DNA of 32,339 nt from an uncultured Saprospiraceae bacterium (GTDB lineage: Bacteria > Bacteroidota > Bacteroidia > Chitinophagales > Saprospiraceae), in NCBI GenBank assembly GCA_937941765.1, contig CALDGQ010000074.1, positions 1-32,339 of the forward strand, written 5' to 3'. The notes under the pieces are model-generated. The model was not told where the DNA came from. It did not search any database and saw nothing but the letters and a program-made list of their open reading frames with translations. Shown piece after piece: positions 19,123-27,188 of this stretch. The position numbers and the translations under genes are program-made. Numbering within the stretch: position 1 is the first letter of the stretch; every line of letters begins with the position of its first letter.

Positions 19123-19452
19123 ATGAAAAATCTTATTACTACATTTACTTTTTTATTATTCGCGATGGTTGGTTCTAGTCAAACTACCGCTATTGAAAAA
19201 ACACCAGAAGACCTAAATCAATATCTAGGAACCTACGAATCTGTCGTTTTGCCGATGGAATTTATAATTTCGATGGGGAAAGATGTGCTGATGTTTAGCA
19301 CTAAAGACCAATTACCTGATTCATTAAAAGCGGAAGGAAAACATGAATTTTCAATCGAAAAACATGGTGTAATCGTATTGTTTGAACCAGATAACAAAAA
19401 AATGATATTTAAACAACGCGGAATGACCTTTGAGTTTAAGAAGAAAGAATGA
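19123..19452 (+). CDS. Small secreted DUF3471-like protein
   Basis: 109 residues with a signal peptide (~1-19, LLFAMVGSSQ). The body (YLGTYES...MEFIISMGKDVLMFS...KAEGKHEF...IVLFEPDNKKMIFKQRGMTFEFKK) resembles the small beta-barrel DUF3471 domain usually attached to the C-terminus of class-C beta-lactamase-like serine hydrolases. Here it stands alone, so it may be a periplasmic or secreted accessory protein. It is convergent with the next gene, 51 bp away. Function unknown. Confidence 0.72.
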   Translation: MKNLITTFTFLLFAMVGSSQTTAIEKTPEDLNQYLGTYESVVLPMEFIISMGKDVLMFSTKDQLPDSLKAEGKHEFSIEKHGVIVLFEPDNKKMIFKQRGMTFEFKKKE

Positions 19453-19503
19453 AAGAGTCGAAATTGTGTTTGAGTGTAGGCAAGGGAATTTGTTTTCTCT
19501 AGC

Positions 19504-20391
19504 CTACTCCATTTTCACAACTCTATAATTATAGCGCGTATTCGAAGTAAGAACCTGCAAAAAATAACTCCCTGAAATCAAATGCTCCATGTCCAACACG
19601 ACCTGATCTCCCCTATTGATATAGGATGCTAATTGCATTTTACCAGCCGTATCAAAAAGTCGGATTTCAATATCAGCACTTTGAATGTTATGACTTAAAG
19701 GGATAGTTAGTTTTGAAGTAAATGGATTGGGATAAGGTTGTAAACTTGTTGTTTCAATAACACTTTCTACTGTAACTGGTTCTTCCGGTGGAGCTGCCGG
19801 AATCGAATCACAAAGTAGTATGCCAGTACCATAATAATAAAATGTAAAACCCATTTCTGATGCAGAAAATTGATTGATAAATAAAATATAATGATCCCCT
19901 GCTTCCACATCAACAACCGCCAAAAAATTATCTTGACTAGGATCATTACAACCAGGAGGTTCTGATTCATCGACAGAATCGAGATTTAACCCAGTAGGTC
20001 CTAAACATGGACTTGGAAAACTAAAATCTCCAGATCCCATACAACGTATCAACTCGAGACTATCACAATCATAATTTCCATTAGACTTATAAAGTACAAA
20101 ATCCAGGTCCTCCGTTTGTTCTAATGGACTAATCGTAAATGCAGTATAGCCCGAATCTTTAATTTCCCATTTGATCCAAGTTGAATTGGATTCTACATTG
20201 CCAAATAATCCTAAGCAGGAACTATTGAGAATGACGTCAACGGTATCACCTAATCCCTCTCCAAAACTAAATTCATGCAACCCAGAGGAACATATTTCAA
20301 ATGCACCTGTACAATCACCCATATTTTGAGCATAGGAAGTTTGAAGTAGTATTGTTAGTGAAAAAATTATGAAAATGGATCTATTACGCAT
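19504..20391 (-). CDS. Secreted protein with T9SS type-A sorting domain
   Basis: 295 residues. The signal peptide (~1-21, TILLQTSYAQ) is followed by a cysteine-bearing beta domain (~22-195) with the pattern STWIKWEIKDSGYTAFTISPL...DLDFVLYK and GDHYILFINQFSASEMGF. This resembles PPC-like beta-sandwich domains of Bacteroidota exported proteins. A proline-rich linker (~199-207) leads to a type-A sorting domain (~215-295, PYPNPFTSKLTIPL...GSYFLQVLTSNTRYNYRVVK). No catalytic motif is visible. It is probably a surface-anchored or released T9SS cargo protein; function unknown. Confidence 0.85.
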   Translation of the reverse strand: MRNRSIFIIFSLTILLQTSYAQNMGDCTGAFEICSSGLHEFSFGEGLGDTVDVILNSSCLGLFGNVESNSTWIKWEIKDSGYTAFTISPLEQTEDLDFVLYKSNGNYDCDSLELIRCMGSGDFSFPSPCLGPTGLNLDSVDESEPPGCNDPSQDNFLAVVDVEAGDHYILFINQFSASEMGFTFYYYGTGILLCDSIPAAPPEEPVTVESVIETTSLQPYPNPFTSKLTIPLSHNIQSADIEIRLFDTAGKMQLASYINRGDQVVLDMEHLISGSYFLQVLTSNTRYNYRVVKME

Positions 20392-20631
20392 CTTTGAAAT
20401 TGTTTTGTTGTAAAATTAGAAAAAATGCGCAGGAATTCTGTTAAAAATATAAAACATTGGTCGTCAAAACCGACATTACTTTTTCCCTTTCGATATAATA
20501 ATTTTGTTTTCTAAATACAACCATCCGTTTTATGAGTTTTTTGGATAGTGGTATATTGTGCTACTTTTTGATGGACTTAAGCTAATATAAAATATGGAAG
20601 TGAACGCATCCTGTTTTAATCATACGCATTA

Positions 20632-21072
20632 TTAGCCGCAGTTTTTCTTTATCCTTTCAAGTGCTATTGGAAGTTTCGATGACATAAATTCCAAGTGCTC
20701 ATCCAGCACGTCAATTCGAATAACAAGTTTAATTGAATCCCCATCTTCGCTAAGCGAGTAACTTTCTGTGGCTCCAGACCACTTTTTTACTTCATCGTCA
20801 ATAGGTTGTTCAATTCCTTTCTCTACTTTTCCTATATGCTTAAATTGAATAACTTTGTTAGGGATATGGCGCTCGATATTACTGTAGATACCACCGCCAT
20901 CTGGACCAAGGAACATGACTTTGCTACCTTCGTTCAAATCAACAGCTTTATAGTAAGCACCTTCAGAAAAAACACCAGACCAATCACGATATTTGTCTTC
21001 GTCCCAAAGCGCTTTCCAAATTGTGCTTTTTTCAGCTTTGATATCAATTGAAAATTCTAACTTGTTGATCAT
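20632..21072 (-). CDS. SRPBCC (AHSA1/START-like) domain protein
   Basis: 146 residues, cytoplasmic, with no signal. The N-terminus (FSIDIKAEKSTIWKALWDEDKYRDW) is the classic SRPBCC/AHSA1 opening of a beta strand, helix and W(S/T) turn. The rest fits a helix-grip hydrophobic-pocket fold: PNKVIQFKHIG, ATESYSLSEDG, and a C-terminal helix ending LPIALERIKK. The family binds small hydrophobic ligands or acts as a stress co-chaperone; the ligand here is unknown. It is the first gene of the right-hand, all-minus block of small unrelated genes. No attC-like palindrome was found just after its stop. Confidence 0.8.
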   Translation of the reverse strand: MINKLEFSIDIKAEKSTIWKALWDEDKYRDWSGVFSEGAYYKAVDLNEGSKVMFLGPDGGGIYSNIERHIPNKVIQFKHIGKVEKGIEQPIDDEVKKWSGATESYSLSEDGDSIKLVIRIDVLDEHLEFMSSKLPIALERIKKNCG

Positions 21073-21527
21073 CTTTTGGTTTTTTCGTTTGCAAATTGTT
21101 AGGTATTAGACAGAAATTCTCTTTTAACCAAAGGAGTTGATTTTTTTCAAAACCAAATAAACCAAATTTTTGATTAACATTATATCTATACTTGAGTCTC
21201 ATTTATTTTTGCTTCTATATAAGGGTGAATATAACTGACGTGCTTGGTGAAGCCAGAAGCATGGTCAGACTATATAGTGTTAGTAATTCGGATTTTATTT
21301 TTATCTGCAAGTTCCACCTTATTTTTTCTTACTTGTCAATATATCAAAATAAAACAAAAGATTTGAGTATGAAATTGCATATTCGAAATTTAAACTATTT
21401 ATATATTTTGAAAGGATCTTCATTTTTTTTGCTGACCGCTAACGTCCCTGTATTTGCGTAGTAGAGGCGCATAGCCGCTAATGCGCAAATACAATGAGAG
21501 GCTGGCTTTATTTTTTTTACTTCAAAA
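21073..21527. other. Noncoding region with attC-like element A
   Basis: 455 bp, AT-rich. A + strand frame at 21192-21461 has no homology-like pattern and runs into the palindrome, so it is not called. The only strong structure is the palindrome at 21431-21506. Confidence 0.6.
21431..21506 (-). repeat. attC-like imperfect palindrome A
   Basis: The stem GTATTTGCG (21450-21458) pairs with CGCAAATAC (21484-21492). An inner stem TAGAGGC/GCCGCTA (one mismatch) surrounds a GCATA loop, and outer boxes GCTGACC/GGCTGGC are partly paired. Outside the main stem the left arm has CTAAC plus a 6-nt unpaired box (GTCCCT), while the right arm has only two bases before the weakly matching box. On the minus strand the 3' core reads GTTAGCG. 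It lies just 3' of the WG/ankyrin gene. Confidence 0.6.
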
Positions 21528-23918
21528 TCAATTATTAATTAAATCTCGCATTTTCAAATATCCGGCTGCACTTGGATCGGTTTCCGCATTTGGAAAATAT
21601 GTTTTTCCCATAAGGTCCAAAAAATCCACAATAGTTGAACCTGCGGGTAAAATAACATCTTTTTCAGAATCAAATGTATAGTCTGCTGTAGTTTTTATTT
21701 TTTTAGAAGCTCCTGATTTCAACAATACTTCTACATTTGGTATTTCTCTATAACGGACTGCATAAAATAATGGAGTCATTCCGTACTCATCTTGACTGTT
21801 AGCATCTGCTCCTTTTTTTAGGAGATACTCACAGCTTTTATTATTATAGTTGGTACAAGCACGAGAAAGAATAGATCGACCGCCATTATCGACAAGTTCA
21901 AGCTTTAGTCCTTTTTGAATATGTAAATCCAAAATATCCATGTGCATCGGAATGAATCCATAGGCAGCTGTTCGTCCTTGCTTATCTTGATGATTTATAT
22001 CCAAACCCATTTCAATCATTTTTTTCTGCACTTCTACATCTCTAAAATAAAATAATGGAGTCTTATTGCTTCTAACGTATTTGCTTTGAATCACATTGGG
22101 ATCTACCCCTTTTGCGATTGCGTCTAACACTACTTCTGGAGGAGCCCGATCAATCCAAAATATCAATGGACGACCTTTAGGATTGCATTTGGTGACCGAA
22201 TTATGAGCGATATAATCTGAAAATGGTTTCCAATCTTTTGTTTTTGATGTATTCCTTAAAATTTCACGAATCTCTTTTTCTATGATTTCAGCAGACTTCG
22301 TTTCAACTGGAGGAAGCGCATCTTTTTGCAAATCGCTTTCACTGCTCGAGGATTTATCGGCTTTCACGAGATAGGTATATACTTCATCCTTTACTAAATA
22401 ATAGTGAGGTAATGAACGATACTCAGTGATTTTCCCACTAAATATAAAGGGAATTAGTATGGTTCCATCACGATCCATCACCCCTACTCGTTTCTTTTTC
22501 AGCCCACCTACCAACACTTCTTTTGACAAGAGGAGCGCGTTCTTTGGCTTAGTCCAAGAACCACTAGAAATTCCAGTTGCAATTTTTTTAAAATCAGCAT
22601 TGTATAAGGTCCTCTTACGTGTTGAATAATTCTTAACCATCATAGTACCAAGACCATAAGAAGAAAAAGAATAATCCAAACCTGGTTCTATTTTCCAATT
22701 TCCTACATCATCAATGATGCCTTTTTTTCTGCCAATTTTTACTTCTATCAATCCTCCTCCTTTTGATTCATAACTTACTTTCTCCTTACTTTTTGGATCG
22801 AAAACGATGTTGCCAGATTTGTCGATTAAAACAAGATTTCCATTTTCGAATCTCGCTTTTGAAAGTTTATACGTAAACGAACTATAATATTCAATATCAT
22901 TTTTTAAGGCCCAGTCTTCGAAATCAGAAAGTATATTGTAGTACTTTCCTTCATCATCTTCTAAGTAAAAAAAGCCTTCCTGTGTTATATTGAGACGTGT
23001 AAATTCTTTGTTATAAACATTCTTAAAATCCGTATCTAGAAAAGTATGTATGCATTTTGGTCGTTCACATTTCAACCCAAATTTATAACCACTAATTCTC
23101 GCATATTCTATTGGCACTACCATTTTTTGAGTCAAGGTATTGAAAACCCCCATTCGTGTTGTTGTTGGATAGGTAGTCTTTCCTATTGTTTCTTTAACAT
23201 CTGTTTTTAAACTAACAATATATTGGTGGTCTAGCCATTCTGTGATCCTTTCATATTTGGCAGGAATGATAATTTCACCAACTTTCGATTTGAGTCCGTG
23301 TTTTTCATCTTCTACAAAATAATAGGCTCCATCACTGAAATTATTTTTATTCATTTTGAATGGATAATTAGGTACAATTTCTCCTAAAATATTTATTGTA
23401 ATCCTATTGTTATCAATTAAAGTTGCGACACGATCTGCAGTACTAATATCGATATTCCAATATGTGCTGCTAAGTTCTTTGTCGATTTCTCGTTCGTGCA
23501 ATAGTTGATGCTTCCTATTGTAGAGATATGCCTTTTCTCCTTTTTGAAGTGCATAGAAATTTTCATTTATCAAATGTGCTTGTACATTTTCAGGTGAGAT
23601 AAATTCTTTTTCAGGAATGGAATATAATCTAACAATGGAATCTTGTGTGCAATTAAAAATACCTGAACTATCTCTAAGTCTTGGCTTAAAAAGTCGGTCA
23701 CATGGCAAATTACTCGAAACACCAAAGGTGTCTAACAAATATGCTTGTTGGGTTCCATCGGTTGGATAGATGACGAAATAACCATTATCTAAATACTGAA
23801 ATCCATGTGTTTTATTCGGCACCGTTAGCAAAATGTCGAAGTACGCATTTTCGACAATCTGCCCAAACGAATTTGAATAAATTAATGTTGAAATGAATAG
23901 GAGGATTAGTTTTTTCAT
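21528..23918 (-). CDS. Secreted WG-repeat / ankyrin-repeat protein
   Basis: 796 residues with a signal peptide (~1-19, ILLFISTLIYSNSFGQ). The N-terminal two thirds carries WG (KWG)-type beta repeats, such as EKHGLKSKVGEIIIPAKYERI, RKKGIIDDVGNWKIEPG and KRVGVMDRDGTILIPF. The C-terminal ~200 residues carry ankyrin repeats (SNKTPLFYFRD, GLDINHQDKQGRTAAYGF, LLKKGADANSQDEYGMTPLFYAV, EVLLKSGAS). Both repeat types mediate protein contacts. This fusion in a secreted protein suggests a periplasmic or surface interaction partner; target unknown. A 44-residue ORF ends 24 bp upstream and may be cotranscribed. The palindromes A and B bracket this pair, so it fits one cassette. Confidence 0.85.
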   Translation of the reverse strand: MKKLILLFISTLIYSNSFGQIVENAYFDILLTVPNKTHGFQYLDNGYFVIYPTDGTQQAYLLDTFGVSSNLPCDRLFKPRLRDSSGIFNCTQDSIVRLYSIPEKEFISPENVQAHLINENFYALQKGEKAYLYNRKHQLLHEREIDKELSSTYWNIDISTADRVATLIDNNRITINILGEIVPNYPFKMNKNNFSDGAYYFVEDEKHGLKSKVGEIIIPAKYERITEWLDHQYIVSLKTDVKETIGKTTYPTTTRMGVFNTLTQKMVVPIEYARISGYKFGLKCERPKCIHTFLDTDFKNVYNKEFTRLNITQEGFFYLEDDEGKYYNILSDFEDWALKNDIEYYSSFTYKLSKARFENGNLVLIDKSGNIVFDPKSKEKVSYESKGGGLIEVKIGRKKGIIDDVGNWKIEPGLDYSFSSYGLGTMMVKNYSTRKRTLYNADFKKIATGISSGSWTKPKNALLLSKEVLVGGLKKKRVGVMDRDGTILIPFIFSGKITEYRSLPHYYLVKDEVYTYLVKADKSSSSESDLQKDALPPVETKSAEIIEKEIREILRNTSKTKDWKPFSDYIAHNSVTKCNPKGRPLIFWIDRAPPEVVLDAIAKGVDPNVIQSKYVRSNKTPLFYFRDVEVQKKMIEMGLDINHQDKQGRTAAYGFIPMHMDILDLHIQKGLKLELVDNGGRSILSRACTNYNNKSCEYLLKKGADANSQDEYGMTPLFYAVRYREIPNVEVLLKSGASKKIKTTADYTFDSEKDVILPAGSTIVDFLDLMGKTYFPNAETDPSAAGYLKMRDLINN

Positions 23919-23942
23919 GTTGTTAGTGGATTGTGGATGTCG

Positions 23943-24077
23943 TTATTGGTTTGGGGTGGTTTTTTCTTTTTGAACTATAAAGTATTTGTTGATATCAGTA
24001 TCTTTAAGCAATAAAATTTCTGCGGTACCTTCATTTGTAATTTGTATATCACGAACTTTTATCTTAATTATGCTCAT
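23943..24077 (-). CDS. Possible 44-residue small protein upstream of the WG/ankyrin gene
   Basis: The ATG is at 24077 and the TAA at 23943. The sequence begins MSIIKIKVRDIQITNEG, continues with an acidic/hydrophobic stretch AEILLLKDTDINKYFIV and ends in a basic tail. It starts about 14 bp after the attC-like element B and stops 24 bp before the next ATG, which fits the first gene of a cassette. No family is recognised. Composition is protein-like, but the length alone cannot prove coding. Confidence 0.4.
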   Translation of the reverse strand: MSIIKIKVRDIQITNEGTAEILLLKDTDINKYFIVQKEKTTPNQ

Positions 24078-24091
24078 GGCTTATTTATTTT

Positions 24092-24171
24092 GCTTGTAGG
24101 CAACGGATCTGTGATACGTGGCGGATGTTGTGTTAGCAAGTCTGATCTCATATCACTTGTTGCTTGCAGGC
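24092..24171 (-). repeat. attC-like imperfect palindrome B
   Basis: The outer arms GCTTGTAGGCAAC (24092-24104) and GTTGCTTGCAGGC (24159-24171) pair with three transitions. The inner stem GTGATA (24111-24116) pairs with TATCAC (24151-24156). Between outer and inner stems the left side has a 6-nt box GGATCT and the right side only TT. On the minus strand it reads R''-like AAGCAAC, AA, stem, loop, stem, 6-nt box, R'-like GTTGCCT. It begins about 10 bp after the stop of the 24181 gene, as expected for a cassette recombination site. Confidence 0.65.
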
Positions 24172-24180
24172 TTTTTCCAA

Positions 24181-24483
24181 CTACAATTTCACTCCTTGGA
24201 TTAAAATAGCCGATTTTATAGATTTCTCTTTTAGATGTAGGAATCTTTTTCGCTCCTTATCTTCTTTAAATTCATCAAAATCTTTTTGCGTGTCAAATTC
24301 CACCAAATGAATTTCATAAGGTTTTTCAATGTTCCTTTCAATTATAGAATTTTCTTCCGGTCTAATTCTTAAAGTTAGACGACCGTTGTATTTTAAAATC
24401 GTTGGAATCGCAATATCTTCAAACTGGTTAAAGACGTCTTCTTTTCCTTCTATGATATATATCAATTGTGTTATGTAAATCAT
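24181..24483 (-). CDS. DUF1330/Dabb-like small protein
   Basis: 100 residues, no signal. The pattern of strand 'MIYITQLIYIIEGKEDVFNQFE', the YNGRLTLRIRP segment, a strand with a YEIHLVEFDTQKDFDEFK helix start and a final strand AILIQGVKL fits the dimeric alpha/beta-barrel (ferredoxin-like) DUF1330 group. Members are usually uncharacterised or monooxygenase-like. No catalytic residue can be assigned. The gene stands alone, with 459 bp of noncoding DNA upstream and palindrome B right after its stop. Confidence 0.65.
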   Translation of the reverse strand: MIYITQLIYIIEGKEDVFNQFEDIAIPTILKYNGRLTLRIRPEENSIIERNIEKPYEIHLVEFDTQKDFDEFKEDKERKRFLHLKEKSIKSAILIQGVKL

Positions 24484-24942
24484 ATCGAGTTTTTATTTTG
24501 TAAAGTGAGTAATCTTTTTGTTCACTTTTGCATTCTTGTCAAAGAAAATATTGGATTAATACTCCTTTAAGATAGTATGAATTCCATGATTTAATTCACT
24601 CTTATGTGAATTCTTCAGCGTTCATAATTGCTTTCTTTCTTCCTTGCTCACAACATTTACATATCCACACCAACATAATCCTCGGTGACAAATACACTCC
24701 ATAATACACAAAAATTTAAACATACAACAACAATGGCAACAAAGAATCCAAACCAACAAATAACCGTTTAGCACGGTTATAAACTGTTACAAACGGCTAA
24801 TTGAGATGTTTGATTGAATTTTGCTGTCACAAATTCAGGCGAAACCCATCAATTTAAAACAATCCGATCTCGTTGGTGAATATGTTGTGTCTCGGAGACA
24901 AAAGAGACAATATGCATACATAATGTTACAATAGATTTGCCA
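24484..24942. other. 459-bp noncoding region with two palindromes
   Basis: No supported ORF. It contains a short attC-architecture hairpin at 24753-24790 (opposite orientation to the others) and a palindrome TGTCTC-G-GAGACA at 24888-24900, whose left arm is repeated as GAGACAAT at 24904-24911. Either could mark a cassette boundary after the serine hydrolase. The rest is AT-rich and featureless. Confidence 0.5.
24753..24790 (+). repeat. Short palindrome with attC-like asymmetry (candidate F)
   Basis: CCAAC, AA, ATAACCGT (24760-24767), loop TTAGC, ACGGTTAT (24773-24780), AAACT, GTTAC. The 8-bp stem is perfect and the flanking AAC/GTT boxes are offset by 2 versus 5 nt. This is the same asymmetry as elements B and C but in the opposite orientation. 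Confidence 0.4.
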
Positions 24943-26562
24943 TTATATTTTATTGAACATAATTCCATTTATAAGGCTACCTGACAACTTAAAGCTGCTA
25001 TAATCGCCCCGGGAGTTCTGAACAAAATCTATCTTGCCAAAATATTGATAGGACGAATAAAAGCTTGATTTAGTCAATGGTATGAGATTGATATGATTTT
25101 CATGACCGATTGCGATCAGGTTTTCATTATCAACTATAATTCTATAAACGATTCCAAATTCTTCATTTAAATATACTCCAGTGAATTTATCTAAATCTTC
25201 TTTATTAAGAGATGGAGCCGCTATACTTACCTCTTTACATTTAAATTTTGAATCTACAATGTGAAAATCAAATTGATCCTCTTTGAATTCAATTTTATAG
25301 TTAGGCAACATAGGTATATTGTAAGTTTGTCCATTTGTGTGATCTAAAGGAATCTCGAATGAATATCCAAATTGTTGAAAAAACAGAGAGTCATTTCGTG
25401 AAATGATATTGAAATACTTCCCTGGGAACATTTCATAGGTTCCTTCATATGACTTCTCTTTGGCTACATCTCTTTTCTCAACGTATTCATTTTCTTCCTT
25501 GAGTTGCAAGAAAACATCAGATAAAGAATAAGCTAATTGCAAAGCAGAAAAGCCACCATCATTAGATAAGACAATAATTGAAACTTTATAATTAGGGAAG
25601 TGCATCATATATGCACGATAGGAAGCATCGGCTCCACCATGAAATACAACTTCTTCCCCTTTATACATTTTCAATTGAATTCCATATCCGTAATTTATCA
25701 TTTCTCCTGAACTAAGCCTTGTTCGTTTTTGCATTTTTTCTAACATTGCTTTGCTTCCAATCTTTGGATAGGTAAAATTTATTGCCCACAAAGACAAATC
25801 AGAAATGGTTGTACAAATTCCTCCTGGTCCCATTGATGTTCTATCATTATATAGATATGAATAATCATTGTTGGAAAAGACATAAGAGCCTGCTTTATTC
25901 TTAATTAATTGAAACGGGTTGTCGAATACTACGGTGTTTTCCATATTCAAAGGCTCAAAAATTCTTTCCTTCAAAACTTCATTGAAGGGTTTGTTCTCAA
26001 CTCTTGAAATAATTTCAGTTAATAGGCTGTATCCAGTATTATTATATTCATATTGCTCTCCAGGCTGAAAGTTCGCACTATTTATCTTTAGGAGCATCTT
26101 GATAGTTTCTTCATGACTCATCCGCTGTTTACCACATAAATCCGCTAATTCATTTGAGTTTGGAAGACCGTGCGTATGGTTTAATAAGTTTTTAATCGAA
26201 ACTTTGTAAGGGAGGTCCTTAAACTCAGTTAAATACAATGAAATATCATCATCAAGTTTAATTTTTCCATTCTCTTCCAACAATAGTGTTACAGCAGCTG
26301 TGAATTGTTTCGAAATTGAGCCAATGTCAAACATTGTAGAATCAGAAATTGGAATATCAAACTCGATATTTGAAAGTCCTTTACATTTATGATATAAAAC
26401 TTGACCTTCTTTTATAATACTTACTATTCCACCAGGCTTACCACTGGTATAAGTTTCATTCACTAATGAATCCAATTGTAGTCGGATCTGCGAATTTATA
26501 TTTATTTGTGCAAATGCACATTTATAACATAGAATGCACATACATAATGATAGAATTCTCAT
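24943..26562 (-). CDS. Class-C beta-lactamase-like serine hydrolase, exported
   Basis: 539 residues with a signal peptide (~1-19, CILCYKCAFAQ). The serine-hydrolase motifs are in order: S82-I-S-K85 (catalytic SxxK), Y173-N-N175 (YxN) and H308-G-G (HxG/KTG equivalent). A C-terminal ~150-residue beta region (~365-539, KSYEGTYEMFPGKYFNI, FTGVYLNEEFGIVYRI) looks like the DUF3471-type accessory domain. The family includes D-amino-acid peptidases, esterases and penicillin-binding-like enzymes, so the substrate is open. A second, different serine hydrolase lies 2 kb upstream, with a lipocalin-like gene between them. The two are too different to be a recent tandem duplication. Confidence 0.88.
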   Translation of the reverse strand: MRILSLCMCILCYKCAFAQININSQIRLQLDSLVNETYTSGKPGGIVSIIKEGQVLYHKCKGLSNIEFDIPISDSTMFDIGSISKQFTAAVTLLLEENGKIKLDDDISLYLTEFKDLPYKVSIKNLLNHTHGLPNSNELADLCGKQRMSHEETIKMLLKINSANFQPGEQYEYNNTGYSLLTEIISRVENKPFNEVLKERIFEPLNMENTVVFDNPFQLIKNKAGSYVFSNNDYSYLYNDRTSMGPGGICTTISDLSLWAINFTYPKIGSKAMLEKMQKRTRLSSGEMINYGYGIQLKMYKGEEVVFHGGADASYRAYMMHFPNYKVSIIVLSNDGGFSALQLAYSLSDVFLQLKEENEYVEKRDVAKEKSYEGTYEMFPGKYFNIISRNDSLFFQQFGYSFEIPLDHTNGQTYNIPMLPNYKIEFKEDQFDFHIVDSKFKCKEVSIAAPSLNKEDLDKFTGVYLNEEFGIVYRIIVDNENLIAIGHENHINLIPLTKSSFYSSYQYFGKIDFVQNSRGDYSSFKLSGSLINGIMFNKI

Positions 26563-26751
26563 TTGTTAAGTTTTAATTATGGTTGACGGATCGGGTACTT
26601 CGAGCTTCTTTACATGGAACGAGTAGATAGCTTTGATTGCACCTCCATATTTTCTTTAGTTCAAATTGCGACTATCGATAAATATAGCTCGTGTACTTGT
26701 TGTTTAACAAAAGCACGAATGACATGCATCTTTGTATTTGTGTTGTTTAAT
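26563..26751. other. Intergenic region with hairpin and degenerate palindrome
   Basis: 189 bp. A hairpin at 26689-26718 (TCGTG, TA, CTTGTT, loop, AACAA(A)AG, CACGA) lies 34 bp after the lipoprotein stop. It lacks a T-run on either side, so it is not a classical terminator. At 26582-26600 the motif GACGGATCGGGTAC resembles the AACGGATCwGyGATAC arm of elements B and C, with only a weak partner arm. Confidence 0.35.
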
Positions 26752-27132
26752 TTATTGCCTTAAAAATTTAGCTCTACAAGGTTCTATACATGGATAATCA
26801 ATGATCAATTCATTACCATTTAATTCGAAATTTAAATCACTGCAATTGGGGGAAGAAATCGTTCCATCAGCCTCAGAATAGGTACCTGCAGTAGCCCCAC
26901 TTGTTTCTTGACTCATCGCACACAAATCTCCATTTGAAGTAATGGTTTCATCAATAAGCAATGTAACGGTCTTGTTACTTGTAACCGATTCAAAAGTTCC
27001 ACTTCCATCACCTGGGTCGAGTAAAACTTCAATCAACAAATAAGTACCAACCAAATCAGATACTGCTTCTTCATTTTTATTACAAGATAATACTGTGGCA
27101 ATAATGAATGCACAAAAGATAATATTTTTCAT
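26752..27132 (-). CDS. Lipocalin-like lipoprotein
   Basis: 126 residues. The lipobox VLSC puts the lipidated cysteine at position 17, so it is a lipoprotein of the periplasm or outer membrane. The body (LVGTYLLIEVLLDPGDGSGTF...VTLLIDETITSNG...GTYSEADGTI...LNFELNGNELIIDYPC...CRAKFLR) matches the small beta-barrel lipocalin-like/META-like proteins common in Bacteroidota. Two C-terminal cysteines (PCIEPC) and earlier ones could form disulfides. It lies 56 bp downstream of the serine hydrolase at 27189 on the same strand and is probably in one transcript with it. Function unknown. Confidence 0.78.
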   Translation of the reverse strand: MKNIIFCAFIIATVLSCNKNEEAVSDLVGTYLLIEVLLDPGDGSGTFESVTSNKTVTLLIDETITSNGDLCAMSQETSGATAGTYSEADGTISSPNCSDLNFELNGNELIIDYPCIEPCRAKFLRQ

Positions 27133-27188
27133 AATGCTGCATTTTAGGGTTTAGAATTTAGAATAATTTTTTCTTTTTAAAGGTAAAT

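Noticed and set aside
19476..19507. Bidirectional terminator between the DUF3471-like and T9SS cargo genes
   Set aside because: Only a 6-bp GTAGGC/GCCTAC stem with a 20-nt mismatched interior; too weak to call, and it overlaps the end of the minus gene.
21192..21461. 89-codon + strand frame
   Set aside because: Opposite to the strand of the block, no family pattern, low-complexity composition, and it ends inside palindrome A.
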